Below, one piece after another: positions 8,371-15,530 of a stretch of DNA of 26,527 bases. This DNA is from an uncultured bacterium (GTDB lineage: Bacteria; Cloacimonadota; Cloacimonadia; Cloacimonadales; Cloacimonadaceae), in NCBI GenBank assembly GCA_938009275.1, contig CALLHY010000022.1, positions 1 through 26,527 of the forward strand, written 5' to 3'. A program made the translations under genes and the position numbers. The number at the start of each line of letters is the position of its first letter. Position 1 is the first letter of the stretch. The notes beneath the pieces are model-generated. The model worked only from the letters and a program-made list of their open reading frames with translations, did not search any database and was not told the DNA's origin.

Positions 8371-8380
8371 CACTGTGACA
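8371..8380 (-). repeat. copy of dispersed TGTCACAGTG motif
   Basis: CACTGTGACA on the plus strand equals TGTCACAGTG on the minus strand. The same 10-mer occurs three times on the plus strand at 26042, 26102 and 26231, always outside genes. Confidence 0.5.
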
Positions 8381-8382
8381 CA

Positions 8383-8420
8383 TTAACGCCTTAACGTTAA
8401 CGCCTTAACGCCTTAACGTT
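8383..8420. repeat. TTAACNNN tandem repeat cluster
   Basis: Units TTAACGCC, TTAACG, TTAACGCC, TTAACGCC, TTAACGTT lie head to tail, giving an 8-bp period with one 6-bp unit. Two further looser copies follow up to 8440. The period and TTAAC core match the arrays flanking the four-helix-bundle gene at 9244 and 9747. Confidence 0.6.
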
Positions 8421-8476
8421 TTAATTCTAACGTTTAACGTGTTTTCTTTCTTACTCCCCAGCGTTAAACATGCGTT

Positions 8477-8526
8477 TATCCCCCCTTAATCAAGCGTTAA
8501 TAGTTAACGCTTGATAAAGGGGGGAT
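8477..8526. repeat. long hairpin with 24-bp arms and 3-nt loop
   Basis: The left arm (8477-8500, TATCCCCCC...AGCGTTAA) and the right arm (8503/8504-8526) are reverse complements except for one base, around a loop of about 3 nt (TAG). It has no following U-run on either strand. It could be a bidirectional terminator-like structure, a REP/MITE-like palindrome, or a protein-binding site. Confidence 0.7.
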
Positions 8527-8586
8527 AGAAATGTAATAGACGCTCTTAGGCAAGGGAGAGAAGAGTTTGAGGTGGTCTTTCCTGTA

Positions 8587-8630
8587 GGTGCTGTGCTGGT
8601 GCTGTGCTTGGATGGGCTTGGATGGGCTTG
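8587..8630. repeat. short tandem duplications
   Basis: GGTGCTGTGCT occurs twice in tandem (8587-8597, 8598-8608), followed directly by GATGGGCTTG twice in tandem (8611-8630). These are perfect copies in non-coding sequence, consistent with replication slippage. Confidence 0.7.
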
Positions 8631-8812
8631 GAGTGCTGGAGTTGATGTTGGCCTGTCATTTGCATTCCTCTATCGATTGTATGGGCGATATGGACTCCAG
8701 GCTTTAGCTGCTTATGGAGGCTAATAAGTGCTTGTATGATGGATAATGACACGGATAATGAAAGGATAAGGCTTAATACTGGGTAGTTGTGAGGAGGAAT
8801 TAAAGATTGTTG

Positions 8813-8840
8813 TTGACATCTACCCAATGGCAAGTATCAT
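8813..8840 (+). promoter_or_regulatory. promoter of tmRNA gene
   Basis: TTGACA at 8813-8818 and TATCAT at 8835-8840 with a 16-nt spacer, close to the sigma70 consensus. The expected start would be near 8847, about 23 nt before the mature tmRNA 5' end, leaving a short leader for RNase P to remove. Confidence 0.7.
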
Positions 8841-8869
8841 GTCTTTCAAAGTTCTTTTACAAGCGTATA

Positions 8870-9222
8870 GGGGGTGTAATGGTTTCGACAGGGAACCAGA
8901 GGGTTAGTGATGCATGTCGGAGATGCTTTTCTGCTCCGTTATCAAGAAAGCACCTAAAATTAATTGCAAATAACAATTACTCCTTAGCAGCATAAGCTGC
9001 TAACGTTCAACCTTTCCGTGCCGTCGGGAGAGGCTTGGGCGTCGTAACAGTACGGCTGCTGCGGAAATGACTGCTGATAATTTTCGCCTAAGACTATCGG
9101 CTGGATTGAGGGGGTCTGATTGTCTTTTACCCCAAAGATCGAGACTTAAACGACAACTAAACATGTAGATTTGCTTGCAATCGGTTTTTTGGACGCGGGT
9201 TCGATCCCCGCCACCTCCACCA
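8870..9222 (+). ncRNA. ssrA: transfer-messenger RNA (tmRNA)
   Basis: One-piece tmRNA of 353 nt. The 5' end GGGGGTGTAATGGTTTCGAC and the 3' end GGTTCGATCCCCGCCACCTCCACCA-type segment form the tRNA-like domain: GGGGGUG pairs with CACCUCC, and an encoded CCA ends at 9222. The tag reading frame begins at the GCA resume codon 8966 and reads ANNNYSLAA followed by TAA at 8993-8995. The tag ends in the usual hydrophobic LAA degron but encodes nine residues, one fewer than the enterobacterial ANDENYALAA. The segments between tag and acceptor are compatible with the pseudoknot region. It rescues stalled ribosomes together with SmpB and marks the nascent protein for ClpXP-type proteases. Confidence 0.97.
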
Positions 9223-9243
9223 GTTTTGGTTAACTGGTTAGAA

Positions 9244-9274
9244 GGTTAACAAGTTAACGAGTTATCATGTTAGC
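9244..9274. repeat. left inverted repeat flanking four-helix-bundle gene
   Basis: 31 nt of GTTAAC-type units at 8-bp spacing: GGTTAAC, GTTAAC, GTTATC, GTTAGC separated by 2-nt spacers. It is the reverse complement of 9747-9777 at 24 of 31 positions. Six of the seven differences fall in the 2-nt spacers, so the core hexamers, including the deviant third unit GTTATC, are shared. Confidence 0.7.
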
Positions 9275-9332
9275 TTGTGCCTGATGACATAGGCGATGTA
9301 TTGTAATTACATATCTGGAGGACAGCAAAAGT

Positions 9333-9695
9333 ATGATGCATACTGATCTGGACGTTTATAATGACAGTATGAGGTTAGTTAAGCTCATATATGCAGTAAC
9401 TAATGATTTTCCCCGTGAAGAAGTGTGGGGGTTAACATCTCAAATGAAAAGAGCGGTAACATCGATTCCTATCAATATAGCAGAAGGATGTGGTAGAAAA
9501 TCGAGAAATGAATTGCTAAACTACTTGAATATATCATTAGGCTCTTTAACAGAGTTGATAACCCAATTGGAGATTGCTTTCATGCTTGGATTCATAAAAG
9601 ACTCACAACAAAGTGCAACAATTAATGAACTCGCATTGGCAGTTAAGAGACAGCTGATAGGATTGATTAGGTCAAATTCAAGAGACAATAAGTAA
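9333..9695 (+). CDS. four-helix-bundle protein (23S rRNA intervening-sequence / S23 family)
   Basis: A 120-aa helical protein of the TIGR02436-type four-helix-bundle family, homologous to proteins encoded by intervening sequences inside 23S rRNA genes and related to Avd of diversity-generating retroelements. The sequence shows the family hallmarks: 'D-x-x-V/L-Y' near the start, 'FPREEVWGLTSQMKRA', then 'SIPINIAEGCGRKSRNELLNYL', and the helix 'LGSLTELITQLEIA' followed by a final helix. The start ATG at 9333 (or 9336) has GGAGG 11-14 nt upstream. It stands alone between ssrA and rpsO, not in an rRNA gene, and is bracketed by inverted periodic repeats. Function is unknown for free-standing members; RNA or nucleic-acid binding is inferred from the basic surface. 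No reverse transcriptase is nearby. Confidence 0.88.
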   Translation: MMHTDLDVYNDSMRLVKLIYAVTNDFPREEVWGLTSQMKRAVTSIPINIAEGCGRKSRNELLNYLNISLGSLTELITQLEIAFMLGFIKDSQQSATINELALAVKRQLIGLIRSNSRDNK

Positions 9696-9746
9696 TACAT
9701 GTCTTTCGTGCTGGAATCATTATGCTCTACGTAATCGATTTCACCT

Positions 9747-9777
9747 GTTAACCAGATAACCTGTTAACCCGTTAACC
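9747..9777. repeat. right inverted repeat flanking four-helix-bundle gene
   Basis: GTTAACCA, GATAACCT, GTTAACCC, GTTAACC: four units at an 8-bp period, in inverted orientation relative to 9244-9274. It ends about 68 nt before the rpsO start. Confidence 0.7.
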
Positions 9778-9844
9778 CAAAATAAACCTTTACAGAAATG
9801 GCCTATCCCAAATCCTGACATCATAAAATCATCTGGAGGATGAA

Positions 9845-10114
9845 ATGCCGTTAACACCTGAGGCTAAAACAGCTATCATGGTAGAGTTTAAACTCCATGA
9901 ATCAGACACTGGCTCACCGGAAGTGCAGATTGCGATGCTCACCCGTAGAATCAAAGACATAACCGAGCATCTTAAAGTGCACGCCAAAGACTTTTCGACC
10001 CGGCGCGGCTTGTTGAAACTGATCGGGCAACGCAGACGCCTTCTTGATTATCTAAAGCGTAAGGATATAAATCGTTATCGCAGTATAATCAAGGCGCTTG
10101 GTATCAGAAAGTAA
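9845..10114 (+). CDS. rpsO: 30S ribosomal protein S15
   Basis: Primary binder of the central domain of 16S rRNA. The 89-aa length is exactly that of the family. 'TGSPEVQIAMLTRRI', 'HLKVHAKDFSTRRGLLKLIGQRRRLL' and 'YLKRKDINRY' are the diagnostic helices contacting the three-way junction of 16S. The ATG at 9845 is preceded by GGAGG. It lies upstream of pnp, the ancient rpsO-pnp pair, with a hairpin between them. Confidence 0.98.
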   Translation: MPLTPEAKTAIMVEFKLHESDTGSPEVQIAMLTRRIKDITEHLKVHAKDFSTRRGLLKLIGQRRRLLDYLKRKDINRYRSIIKALGIRK

Positions 10115-10146
10115 TAAACTCACCAAGATATTATGACAAACAAAGC

Positions 10147-10178
10147 AAAGTGGATCATTCGACAGGGTGGTCCACTTT
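10147..10178 (+). terminator. hairpin between rpsO and pnp
   Basis: AAAGTGGATCA (10147-10157) pairs with TGGTCCACTTT (10168-10178) over 11 bp with one G-U, loop of 10 nt, followed by CTTTATTT. It can act as an attenuating terminator of rpsO or as an RNase III processing hairpin, as known for E. coli rpsO-pnp. Confidence 0.65.
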
Positions 10179-10297
10179 CTTTATTTAACCCGCAAATAAT
10201 CAATTACGGGAGTATTAGCAATAAGCTAAGCAGCCATGGATGTGCTGTTCAGCCTATTGCTTCTTCTCCCGCAGATAAGTAAAAAAAAGGAGAAGTT

Positions 10298-12526
10298 ATG
10301 CATAACTTCAATATTACTCGCCGCGAGATGGAATTTTGCGGTCGCCCCCTTATCGTGGAAACTGGTAAGATGGCAAAACAAGCTAATGGTAGCGTATATA
10401 TTCAGCATGGTGAAACTGCTGTGTTAGTTACTGCTACTATGTCGAAAGATGCTGCAGAGAATCAGGATTTCTTTCCTTTAACAGTAGACTACATCGAAAA
10501 GATGTACGCATCCGGCAAGATCCCTGGTGGATTCTTCAAACGCGAAGCAAAGCCCACCACCGATGCCACTTTAATGGCACGTGTTATCGACCGGTCTATA
10601 CGTCCGCTTTTCCCCGAAGGCTTTCGTAATCAGGTTCATGTAGTGCTAAATGTTCTGGCTTTCGATGGCGTAACTGACCCGGCAACATTGGGAGTGTTTG
10701 GTGCGTCATTAGCACTGTCCATTTCCGATATTCCTTTTCATGGGCCTATAGCTGGTGTTACAGTAGGTTACATAGACGATCAATTTGTGGTAAATCCCAA
10801 TTTCAGCGAGATCGATGAGAAGTCGCGCATGAATCTAACCGTGGCTGGTGGACGCAAGTCTATAGTTATGATCGAATCTTCTGCCCATGAGCTAAGCGAA
10901 GAGATTATGCTTGATGGTGTTTACACCGGACATGAAGAGATTAAGAAACTGGTAGCATTGCAAGATGACTTTGTGGCAGCTTGCGGCAAGGCAAAAGTTG
11001 ATGTGGTGCTTCCCATTATGCCCGAAGAGATTATGGCGAAGGTTGAAAGCGATTTCGGAGCCAAGATTGCAGCAGCCGCAGTTATCTTCGGCAAGCAGGA
11101 ACGCCAGGATGCCTTTGATGCCGCAGAAGCTGAACTGGTAGAGAAGTATAGTACTGAAAACGAAGATGACTATCTGGCTAATGAAAAGAAATATAAAGAA
11201 GCCTTCGAAGAACTTATTAGACGTTATGTACGTGAATCCATTATCAGCAAACATCACAGAGTTGATGGCCGTGGTTTGGATGATATACGTGATATAACCT
11301 GTGAAATTGATGTGTTACCAAGAGTGCATGGCTCTGCTCTGTTTACTCGTGGTGAAACCCAATCTTTGGGCACTGTTACCCTCGGCGGAGGCAAGGATGA
11401 GCAGGTTATAGACGGATTGGAAGCCGAACACAAAAAGAGCTTCTATTTACATTATAACTTCCCTCCTTTCAGCGTTGGCGAAGCAGGACGTATGGGGCCA
11501 ACCGGCCGTCGTGAACTTGGTCATGGTAACCTTGCAGAAAGAGCGCTAAAAGCTGTTGTTCCAGATACCGAGATTTTCCCATATACTATGCGTATAGTAG
11601 CCGATACTTTGGAGTCAAACGGTTCTTCTTCCATGGCATCTATCTGTAGCGGATGCCTCTCTATGATGGCTGCCGGTGTGCCTATCAAAGCTCCAGTAGC
11701 AGGTATTGCCAATGGCTTGATAATGGAAGGGGATAAGTTTGTGGTGTTAACCGACATCATGGGTTTGGAAGATCATCTGGGCGATATGGACTTCAAGTGC
11801 GCAGGCACAAGAGATGGTATTACCGCTATGCAGATGGACATTAAGATAGAGGGCATAACCAAAGAGATAATGGGCATAGCTCTTGAAAAAGCTAGAGTTG
11901 CTAGAAACAAGATATTAGACATAATGGCAGATTGCATAGCCGAACCAAGGGCAGACCTGTCTCCCAATGCACCACGGATAGAATCCTTCAAGGTTCCTGT
12001 GGAGAAGATTGGCGAGATTATTGGGCCCTCTGGCAAAATGATTAAGTCTATTATCGAAATGTGCCAGGTTCAAATAGACATTCAAGACGATGGTACCGTG
12101 CGTATTCTTTCCCCCGATAAAGCTTCTATAAGCAAAGCCAAAGACATGATAAAAGGCATTGCGATTGATCCTGAAGTAGGTGAGCTGTTTGAAGGGCCGG
12201 TAACAAGGATAGAGCCTTATGGTGTATTCGTAAAAATACTCGGTGGGGCAAAAGAAGGCATGGTTCACGTATCGCAGATGCACACCAGCCGGATTAATCA
12301 TCCTCTGGATATGGTAAAAATGGGTGACATCGTTCATGTTAAATCGCTTGGTATGGACAAAGGTAAGCTTTCCTTGACCATGAAGGGAGTTGAAGGTAAT
12401 CCCGAGCCGGATCCCAATGCCCCTAAAGACAGACCTCAAACATCATTCCCTCCTCGTCGTGATGACCGTGGCGGTGGAGACCGAGGACGTAGAGATAATG
12501 GCAGGAACGATCGTTTTCGCCGCTAA
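10298..12526 (+). CDS. pnp: polyribonucleotide nucleotidyltransferase (PNPase)
   Basis: Phosphorolytic 3'-to-5' exoribonuclease, the core of the RNA degradation machinery. The 742-aa protein has two RNase PH domains (about 14-145 and 325-460, the latter with 'LFTRGETQSLGTVTLG' and 'YNFPPFSVGEAGRMG'), an alpha-helical linker, a KH domain (about 566-605, GxxG as 'GPSGKMIKSI') and an S1 domain (about 625-695, 'GPVTRIEPYGVFVKI'). A tail of about 45 aa is rich in Arg, Gly and Asp ('DDRGGGDRGRRDNGRNDR'), possibly for RNA or partner binding. Start: ATG with AGGAG 7 nt upstream. It is slightly longer than E. coli PNPase (711 aa), mainly because of the tail. Confidence 0.98.
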   Translation: MHNFNITRREMEFCGRPLIVETGKMAKQANGSVYIQHGETAVLVTATMSKDAAENQDFFPLTVDYIEKMYASGKIPGGFFKREAKPTTDATLMARVIDRSIRPLFPEGFRNQVHVVLNVLAFDGVTDPATLGVFGASLALSISDIPFHGPIAGVTVGYIDDQFVVNPNFSEIDEKSRMNLTVAGGRKSIVMIESSAHELSEEIMLDGVYTGHEEIKKLVALQDDFVAACGKAKVDVVLPIMPEEIMAKVESDFGAKIAAAAVIFGKQERQDAFDAAEAELVEKYSTENEDDYLANEKKYKEAFEELIRRYVRESIISKHHRVDGRGLDDIRDITCEIDVLPRVHGSALFTRGETQSLGTVTLGGGKDEQVIDGLEAEHKKSFYLHYNFPPFSVGEAGRMGPTGRRELGHGNLAERALKAVVPDTEIFPYTMRIVADTLESNGSSSMASICSGCLSMMAAGVPIKAPVAGIANGLIMEGDKFVVLTDIMGLEDHLGDMDFKCAGTRDGITAMQMDIKIEGITKEIMGIALEKARVARNKILDIMADCIAEPRADLSPNAPRIESFKVPVEKIGEIIGPSGKMIKSIIEMCQVQIDIQDDGTVRILSPDKASISKAKDMIKGIAIDPEVGELFEGPVTRIEPYGVFVKILGGAKEGMVHVSQMHTSRINHPLDMVKMGDIVHVKSLGMDKGKLSLTMKGVEGNPEPDPNAPKDRPQTSFPPRRDDRGGGDRGRRDNGRNDRFRR

Positions 12527-12540
12527 TAGATAGTTAAATA

Positions 12541-12575
12541 TGGGGTCATTGGGCATATTCTGCCTCGTGACCCCA
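12541..12575 (+). terminator. probable terminator hairpin after pnp
   Basis: TGGGGTCA (12541-12548) pairs perfectly with TGACCCCA (12568-12575), with an inner GGCA/TGCC stem. It is followed by ATTCTCTTATT, a weak U-tract. It ends the pnp transcript just before the ribosome site of ahcY, so ahcY expression may depend on readthrough or a promoter I could not see. Confidence 0.55.
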
Positions 12576-12599
12576 ATTCTCTTATTACTGGAGATATGA

Positions 12600-14000
12600 A
12601 TGGATTATAAGATTGCAGACATAAAGCTAGCCGAATGGGGAAGGAAAGAGATTGAGCTGGCGGAGATAGAAATGCCGGGCTTGATTGCTTTACGGGAAAT
12701 GTATAAGCAGACCAAACCACTTCTTGGAGCGAAGATAACCGGCAGCCTGCACATGACTGTGCAAACCGCTGTTTTGATAGAAACATTGGCAGAGCTTGGT
12801 GCATCGATAAGATGGGCAAGTTGCAATATCTTTTCCACCCAAGACCATGCTGCCGCGGCTATAGCTGAAAGAGGCATTCCCGTGTTTGCCTGGAAGGGAG
12901 AAAACCTGGAAGAGTACTGGTGGTGCACCTTTCAGGCGTTAGCCTGGGAAGATGGACCGGATTTGATAGTTGATGATGGCGGCGATGCCACCCTAATGGT
13001 TCATGAGGGATGTAGGCTGGAAAAGATTTATCGCGAGACAGGCAAATTGCCTGAGGTTAGTGCCGAGATCGAAGAAATGCGCATTATCCAAAGGCTATTA
13101 ATTCAAGAATTACCAAAAGATGCAAACAGATGGCATCGGGCAGCCAGTAAGATAAGGGGGGTTAGCGAAGAAACTACTACAGGTGTGCACCGTTTGTATC
13201 AGATGCATAATGCCGGTGAATTGCTTTTCCCTGCCATTAATGTGAATGACTCTGTAACAAAATCCAAATTCGATAATCTCTATGGCTGTCGTGAGTCTTT
13301 GGCTGATGGAATTAAGCGCGGAACTGATATCATGGTAGCAGGCAAAATTGTAATGGTATGTGGCTATGGAGATGTTGGCAAGGGCTGTGCCCAGTCTATG
13401 CGCGGTTTTGGCGCAAGAGTAATAGTTAGCGAGATTGATCCCATTTGTGCTCTTCAAGCTGCAATGGAAGGTTTTGAAGTTAATACCCTGGATAACGTAA
13501 TCGATGAAGCAGATATATTTGTAACTGCCACCGGTAACTGCGATGTTATTCGAGTAGATCACATGCTAAAGATGAAGACTAATGCCATTGTGTGCAATAT
13601 CGGACATTTCGACAACGAGATTCAAGTAAGTAAGCTTTATGAACTGGAAGGTGTAGAAAAGGTAAACATTAAACCACAAGTGGATCTGATAAAACTTCCT
13701 AATGATAAGGCAATAATACTGCTTTCTGAAGGAAGATTGGTAAATCTTGGCAATGCCACTGGGCATCCATCCTTTGTGATGAGTTGCTCATTCAGCAATC
13801 AAGTATTGGCGCAGATGGATTTGTGGACACAGCAAAGGCCTGTGGGAGTTTATACACTGCCCAAGCAATTAGATGAAGAAGTGGCTCGCTTACATTTACC
13901 TAAGCTTGGAGTTCAATTAACCACACTGTCTAAGAAACAAGCCGAGTACATTGGCGTTTCTATAGATGGACCATATAAAAGCGATCACTACCGATACTAA
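12600..14000 (+). CDS. ahcY: adenosylhomocysteinase (S-adenosylhomocysteine hydrolase)
   Basis: NAD-dependent cytosolic enzyme that reversibly splits S-adenosylhomocysteine into homocysteine and adenosine, removing the inhibitor of methyltransferases. The 466-aa protein carries 'GSLHMTVQTAVLIETL', the Cys-His-rich 'ASCNIFSTQDHAAAAIA', the 'DDGGDATL' loop, the NAD-binding Rossmann motif 'VCGYGDVGKGCAQ' (about 252-264), 'CNIGHFDNEI' (about 330-339) and the invariant C-terminus '...YKSDHYRY', whose Lys and Tyr reach the NAD of the partner subunit. Length fits the bacterial tetrameric enzyme with the 40-aa insert. The next gene starts 10 nt downstream. ATG chosen: CTGGAG lies upstream. Confidence 0.98.
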   Translation: MDYKIADIKLAEWGRKEIELAEIEMPGLIALREMYKQTKPLLGAKITGSLHMTVQTAVLIETLAELGASIRWASCNIFSTQDHAAAAIAERGIPVFAWKGENLEEYWWCTFQALAWEDGPDLIVDDGGDATLMVHEGCRLEKIYRETGKLPEVSAEIEEMRIIQRLLIQELPKDANRWHRAASKIRGVSEETTTGVHRLYQMHNAGELLFPAINVNDSVTKSKFDNLYGCRESLADGIKRGTDIMVAGKIVMVCGYGDVGKGCAQSMRGFGARVIVSEIDPICALQAAMEGFEVNTLDNVIDEADIFVTATGNCDVIRVDHMLKMKTNAIVCNIGHFDNEIQVSKLYELEGVEKVNIKPQVDLIKLPNDKAIILLSEGRLVNLGNATGHPSFVMSCSFSNQVLAQMDLWTQQRPVGVYTLPKQLDEEVARLHLPKLGVQLTTLSKKQAEYIGVSIDGPYKSDHYRY

Positions 14001-14010
14001 ACGACAAGAT

Positions 14011-14586
14011 ATGGCTACTCACACACCTGTTATGATAGACGAGTTGTTCGGTGAGCTATGCTTGCCAGATGAACCAAAAGTGTGGGGAGTAATTCACACA
14101 AAACCTCGCTGCGAAAAAAAACTTGCTTTGTATGCTCAACAAGCTGGGATACATTATTTTCTACCACAACACACATCCAGCAAGATATATCAACGTAGAA
14201 AGGTGGTTAGCAGTTCTGTGATGTTCAACGGGTATCTATTTGCTATTTTGGATGCTGAAGCCAAAGAAACGTTAAGTATTACAGGGTATGTAGTAGGATA
14301 CATTAAAGTTAAGGATCAAAAGCACCTCTTACAGGAATTACAAAATCTCCATAATGCAAGAAACAAGTTGGTTGAGACTTTGCCAGCCAATTGGCTTGGC
14401 AAAGGGATAGAAGTAGAGATTACCGAGGGAGCACTGAAAGGCATGACCGGAGTTGTGGAAAGCCACAGTAAAATATCAGAAGTGCACTTACAGGTAAACG
14501 TACTAAGGCAAGCTGTTTTAGTAAAGATTGATCCCAAGTATGTAAGAACAATAGGCGAGTATTCCGCCAGGGAGCATGCAGAATGA
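14011..14586 (+). CDS. NusG-like transcription antiterminator (UpxY/RfaH type)
   Basis: Specialised NusG paralogue that binds RNA polymerase and promotes processive transcription of long surface-polysaccharide operons. From the ATG at 14011 it has 191 aa: an NGN domain opening with 'WGVIHTKPRCEKKLALYA' (about 25-42), 'YFLPQHTSSKIYQRRKV' and 'MFNGYLFAI', and a C-terminal KOW motif 'VEITEGALKGMTGVVES'. The alternative ATG at 13966 would overlap ahcY by 35 nt and lacks a ribosome site, so I prefer 14011, whose own site is also weak (ACAAGA). It overlaps the epimerase start by 4 nt, so it is co-translated with the two nucleotide-sugar genes it probably controls. A general NusG should exist elsewhere. 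Confidence 0.85.
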   Translation: MATHTPVMIDELFGELCLPDEPKVWGVIHTKPRCEKKLALYAQQAGIHYFLPQHTSSKIYQRRKVVSSSVMFNGYLFAILDAEAKETLSITGYVVGYIKVKDQKHLLQELQNLHNARNKLVETLPANWLGKGIEVEITEGALKGMTGVVESHSKISEVHLQVNVLRQAVLVKIDPKYVRTIGEYSAREHAE

Positions 14587-15530
14587 AGATACTTGTTACC
14601 GGTGGTGCCGGCTTTATCGCTTCACACGTGGCTAACGCTTATCTGGATGCCGGGCATGAGGTAGTGATTGTAGACAATCTTGCCACCGGCTTTATGCGCA
14701 ATGTGGATACCAGAGCGAGATTTTATGAACTGGACATCTGTGATTCTGCACTAGATCAGGTATTCAAAGATGAACAACCGGATGTAGTTAATCACCATGC
14801 TGCTCAAGTTAGTGTACCGCTTTCAATTGCCAATCCAGAGTATGATGCCAAAGTGAACGTGATGGGTTGGCTAAACGTGCTGAATTGCAGCGTTAAACAC
14901 AACGTGCAAAAGGTGATATTCATATCTTCAGGTGGTGCCATCTATGGTGAAGCCACACAAGTTCCTACCTGTGAAACATATCCTCCGGTTCCATTGTCAG
15001 TATATGCTATAAATAAGATGATGGGGGAGAGCTATGTTCGGTATTTTAATCATCAGTTTGACCTCAGATTTAGCATACTGAGGTATGCTAATGTTTATGG
15101 CCCCCGACAGGTTTCACATGGAGAAGCTGGGGTGGTGGCTTTGTTCATTTCACAGCTTCTGGATGGGCAAACACCCACTATATGCCGATACCCGGATCAA
15201 CCCAATGGTATGATTCGTGATTATGTTTTTGTTTCAGACGTTGTTAGGGCTAATTTGAAAGCACTGGATAGCGGAGATAATGATGTATTCAACATTGGTA
15301 CTTGCACTCCAACTGCTACTATGGACTTGTTTAAGGCTATTAAAGAAAGTATTGTTTCCGAATGCATACCTCAGCTTGGTGATGCCCGACCTGGGGACAT
15401 ACGCAATTCAGTACTGGATATTAGCAAGGCTAAGCAATTTCTGGATTGGGAACCTAAGGTAAAACTACGTGAGGGTATAGGTGAAGTGGTAGCATACTTC
15501 AAGCAGTATAAGACAAGGGAGAAACAATGA
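14583..15530 (+). CDS. NAD-dependent nucleotide-sugar epimerase/dehydratase (GalE-like)
   Basis: Extended short-chain dehydrogenase (315 aa) acting on UDP- or other nucleotide sugars. It shows the Rossmann motif 'GGAGFIAS' (7-14), 'DNLATGF' after beta-2, 'HHAAQVSVPLSI', the catalytic Ser region 'SSGGAIYGE' and Tyr141-x3-Lys145 ('YAINK'), then 'RYANVYGPRQ' and 'RDYVFVSDV'. The length is typical of UDP-glucose 4-epimerases and UDP-GlcA 4-epimerases/decarboxylases. As it is followed immediately (4-nt ATGA overlap) by UDP-glucose dehydrogenase, UDP-glucuronate is an attractive substrate, giving UDP-galacturonate or UDP-xylose; this is inferred, since substrate choice cannot be read from sequence. 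Likely role: capsule or O-antigen precursors. Confidence 0.88.
   Translation: MKILVTGGAGFIASHVANAYLDAGHEVVIVDNLATGFMRNVDTRARFYELDICDSALDQVFKDEQPDVVNHHAAQVSVPLSIANPEYDAKVNVMGWLNVLNCSVKHNVQKVIFISSGGAIYGEATQVPTCETYPPVPLSVYAINKMMGESYVRYFNHQFDLRFSILRYANVYGPRQVSHGEAGVVALFISQLLDGQTPTICRYPDQPNGMIRDYVFVSDVVRANLKALDSGDNDVFNIGTCTPTATMDLFKAIKESIVSECIPQLGDARPGDIRNSVLDISKAKQFLDWEPKVKLREGIGEVVAYFKQYKTREKQ

Larger units (their letters stand above)
8312..8812. other. gene-free, repeat-rich intergenic region
   Basis: No convincing coding sequence. The longest open frame (8546-8833, minus) has low-complexity, His/Gln/Ser-rich content and no recognisable domain. The stretch holds a CACTGTGACA motif, TTAACNNN tandem repeats, a 24-bp-arm hairpin and two short tandem duplications (listed separately), and ends at the tmRNA promoter. 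Confidence 0.5.

Noticed and set aside
8546..8833. 95-aa open frame on the minus strand
   Set aside because: It crosses two tandem duplications, reads as low-complexity Gln/His/Ser-rich sequence, has no ribosome site and overlaps the tmRNA promoter.
9222..9777. CRISPR-like array or diversity-generating retroelement
   Set aside because: The repeats are 8-bp periodic units without unique spacers, and no cas gene, reverse transcriptase or template/variable repeat is present, although the four-helix-bundle protein is a distant relative of Avd.
13966..14010. Longer start for the NusG-like protein
   Set aside because: It would overlap the ahcY end by 35 nt, lacks a ribosome site and adds residues before the NGN domain that are not typical.
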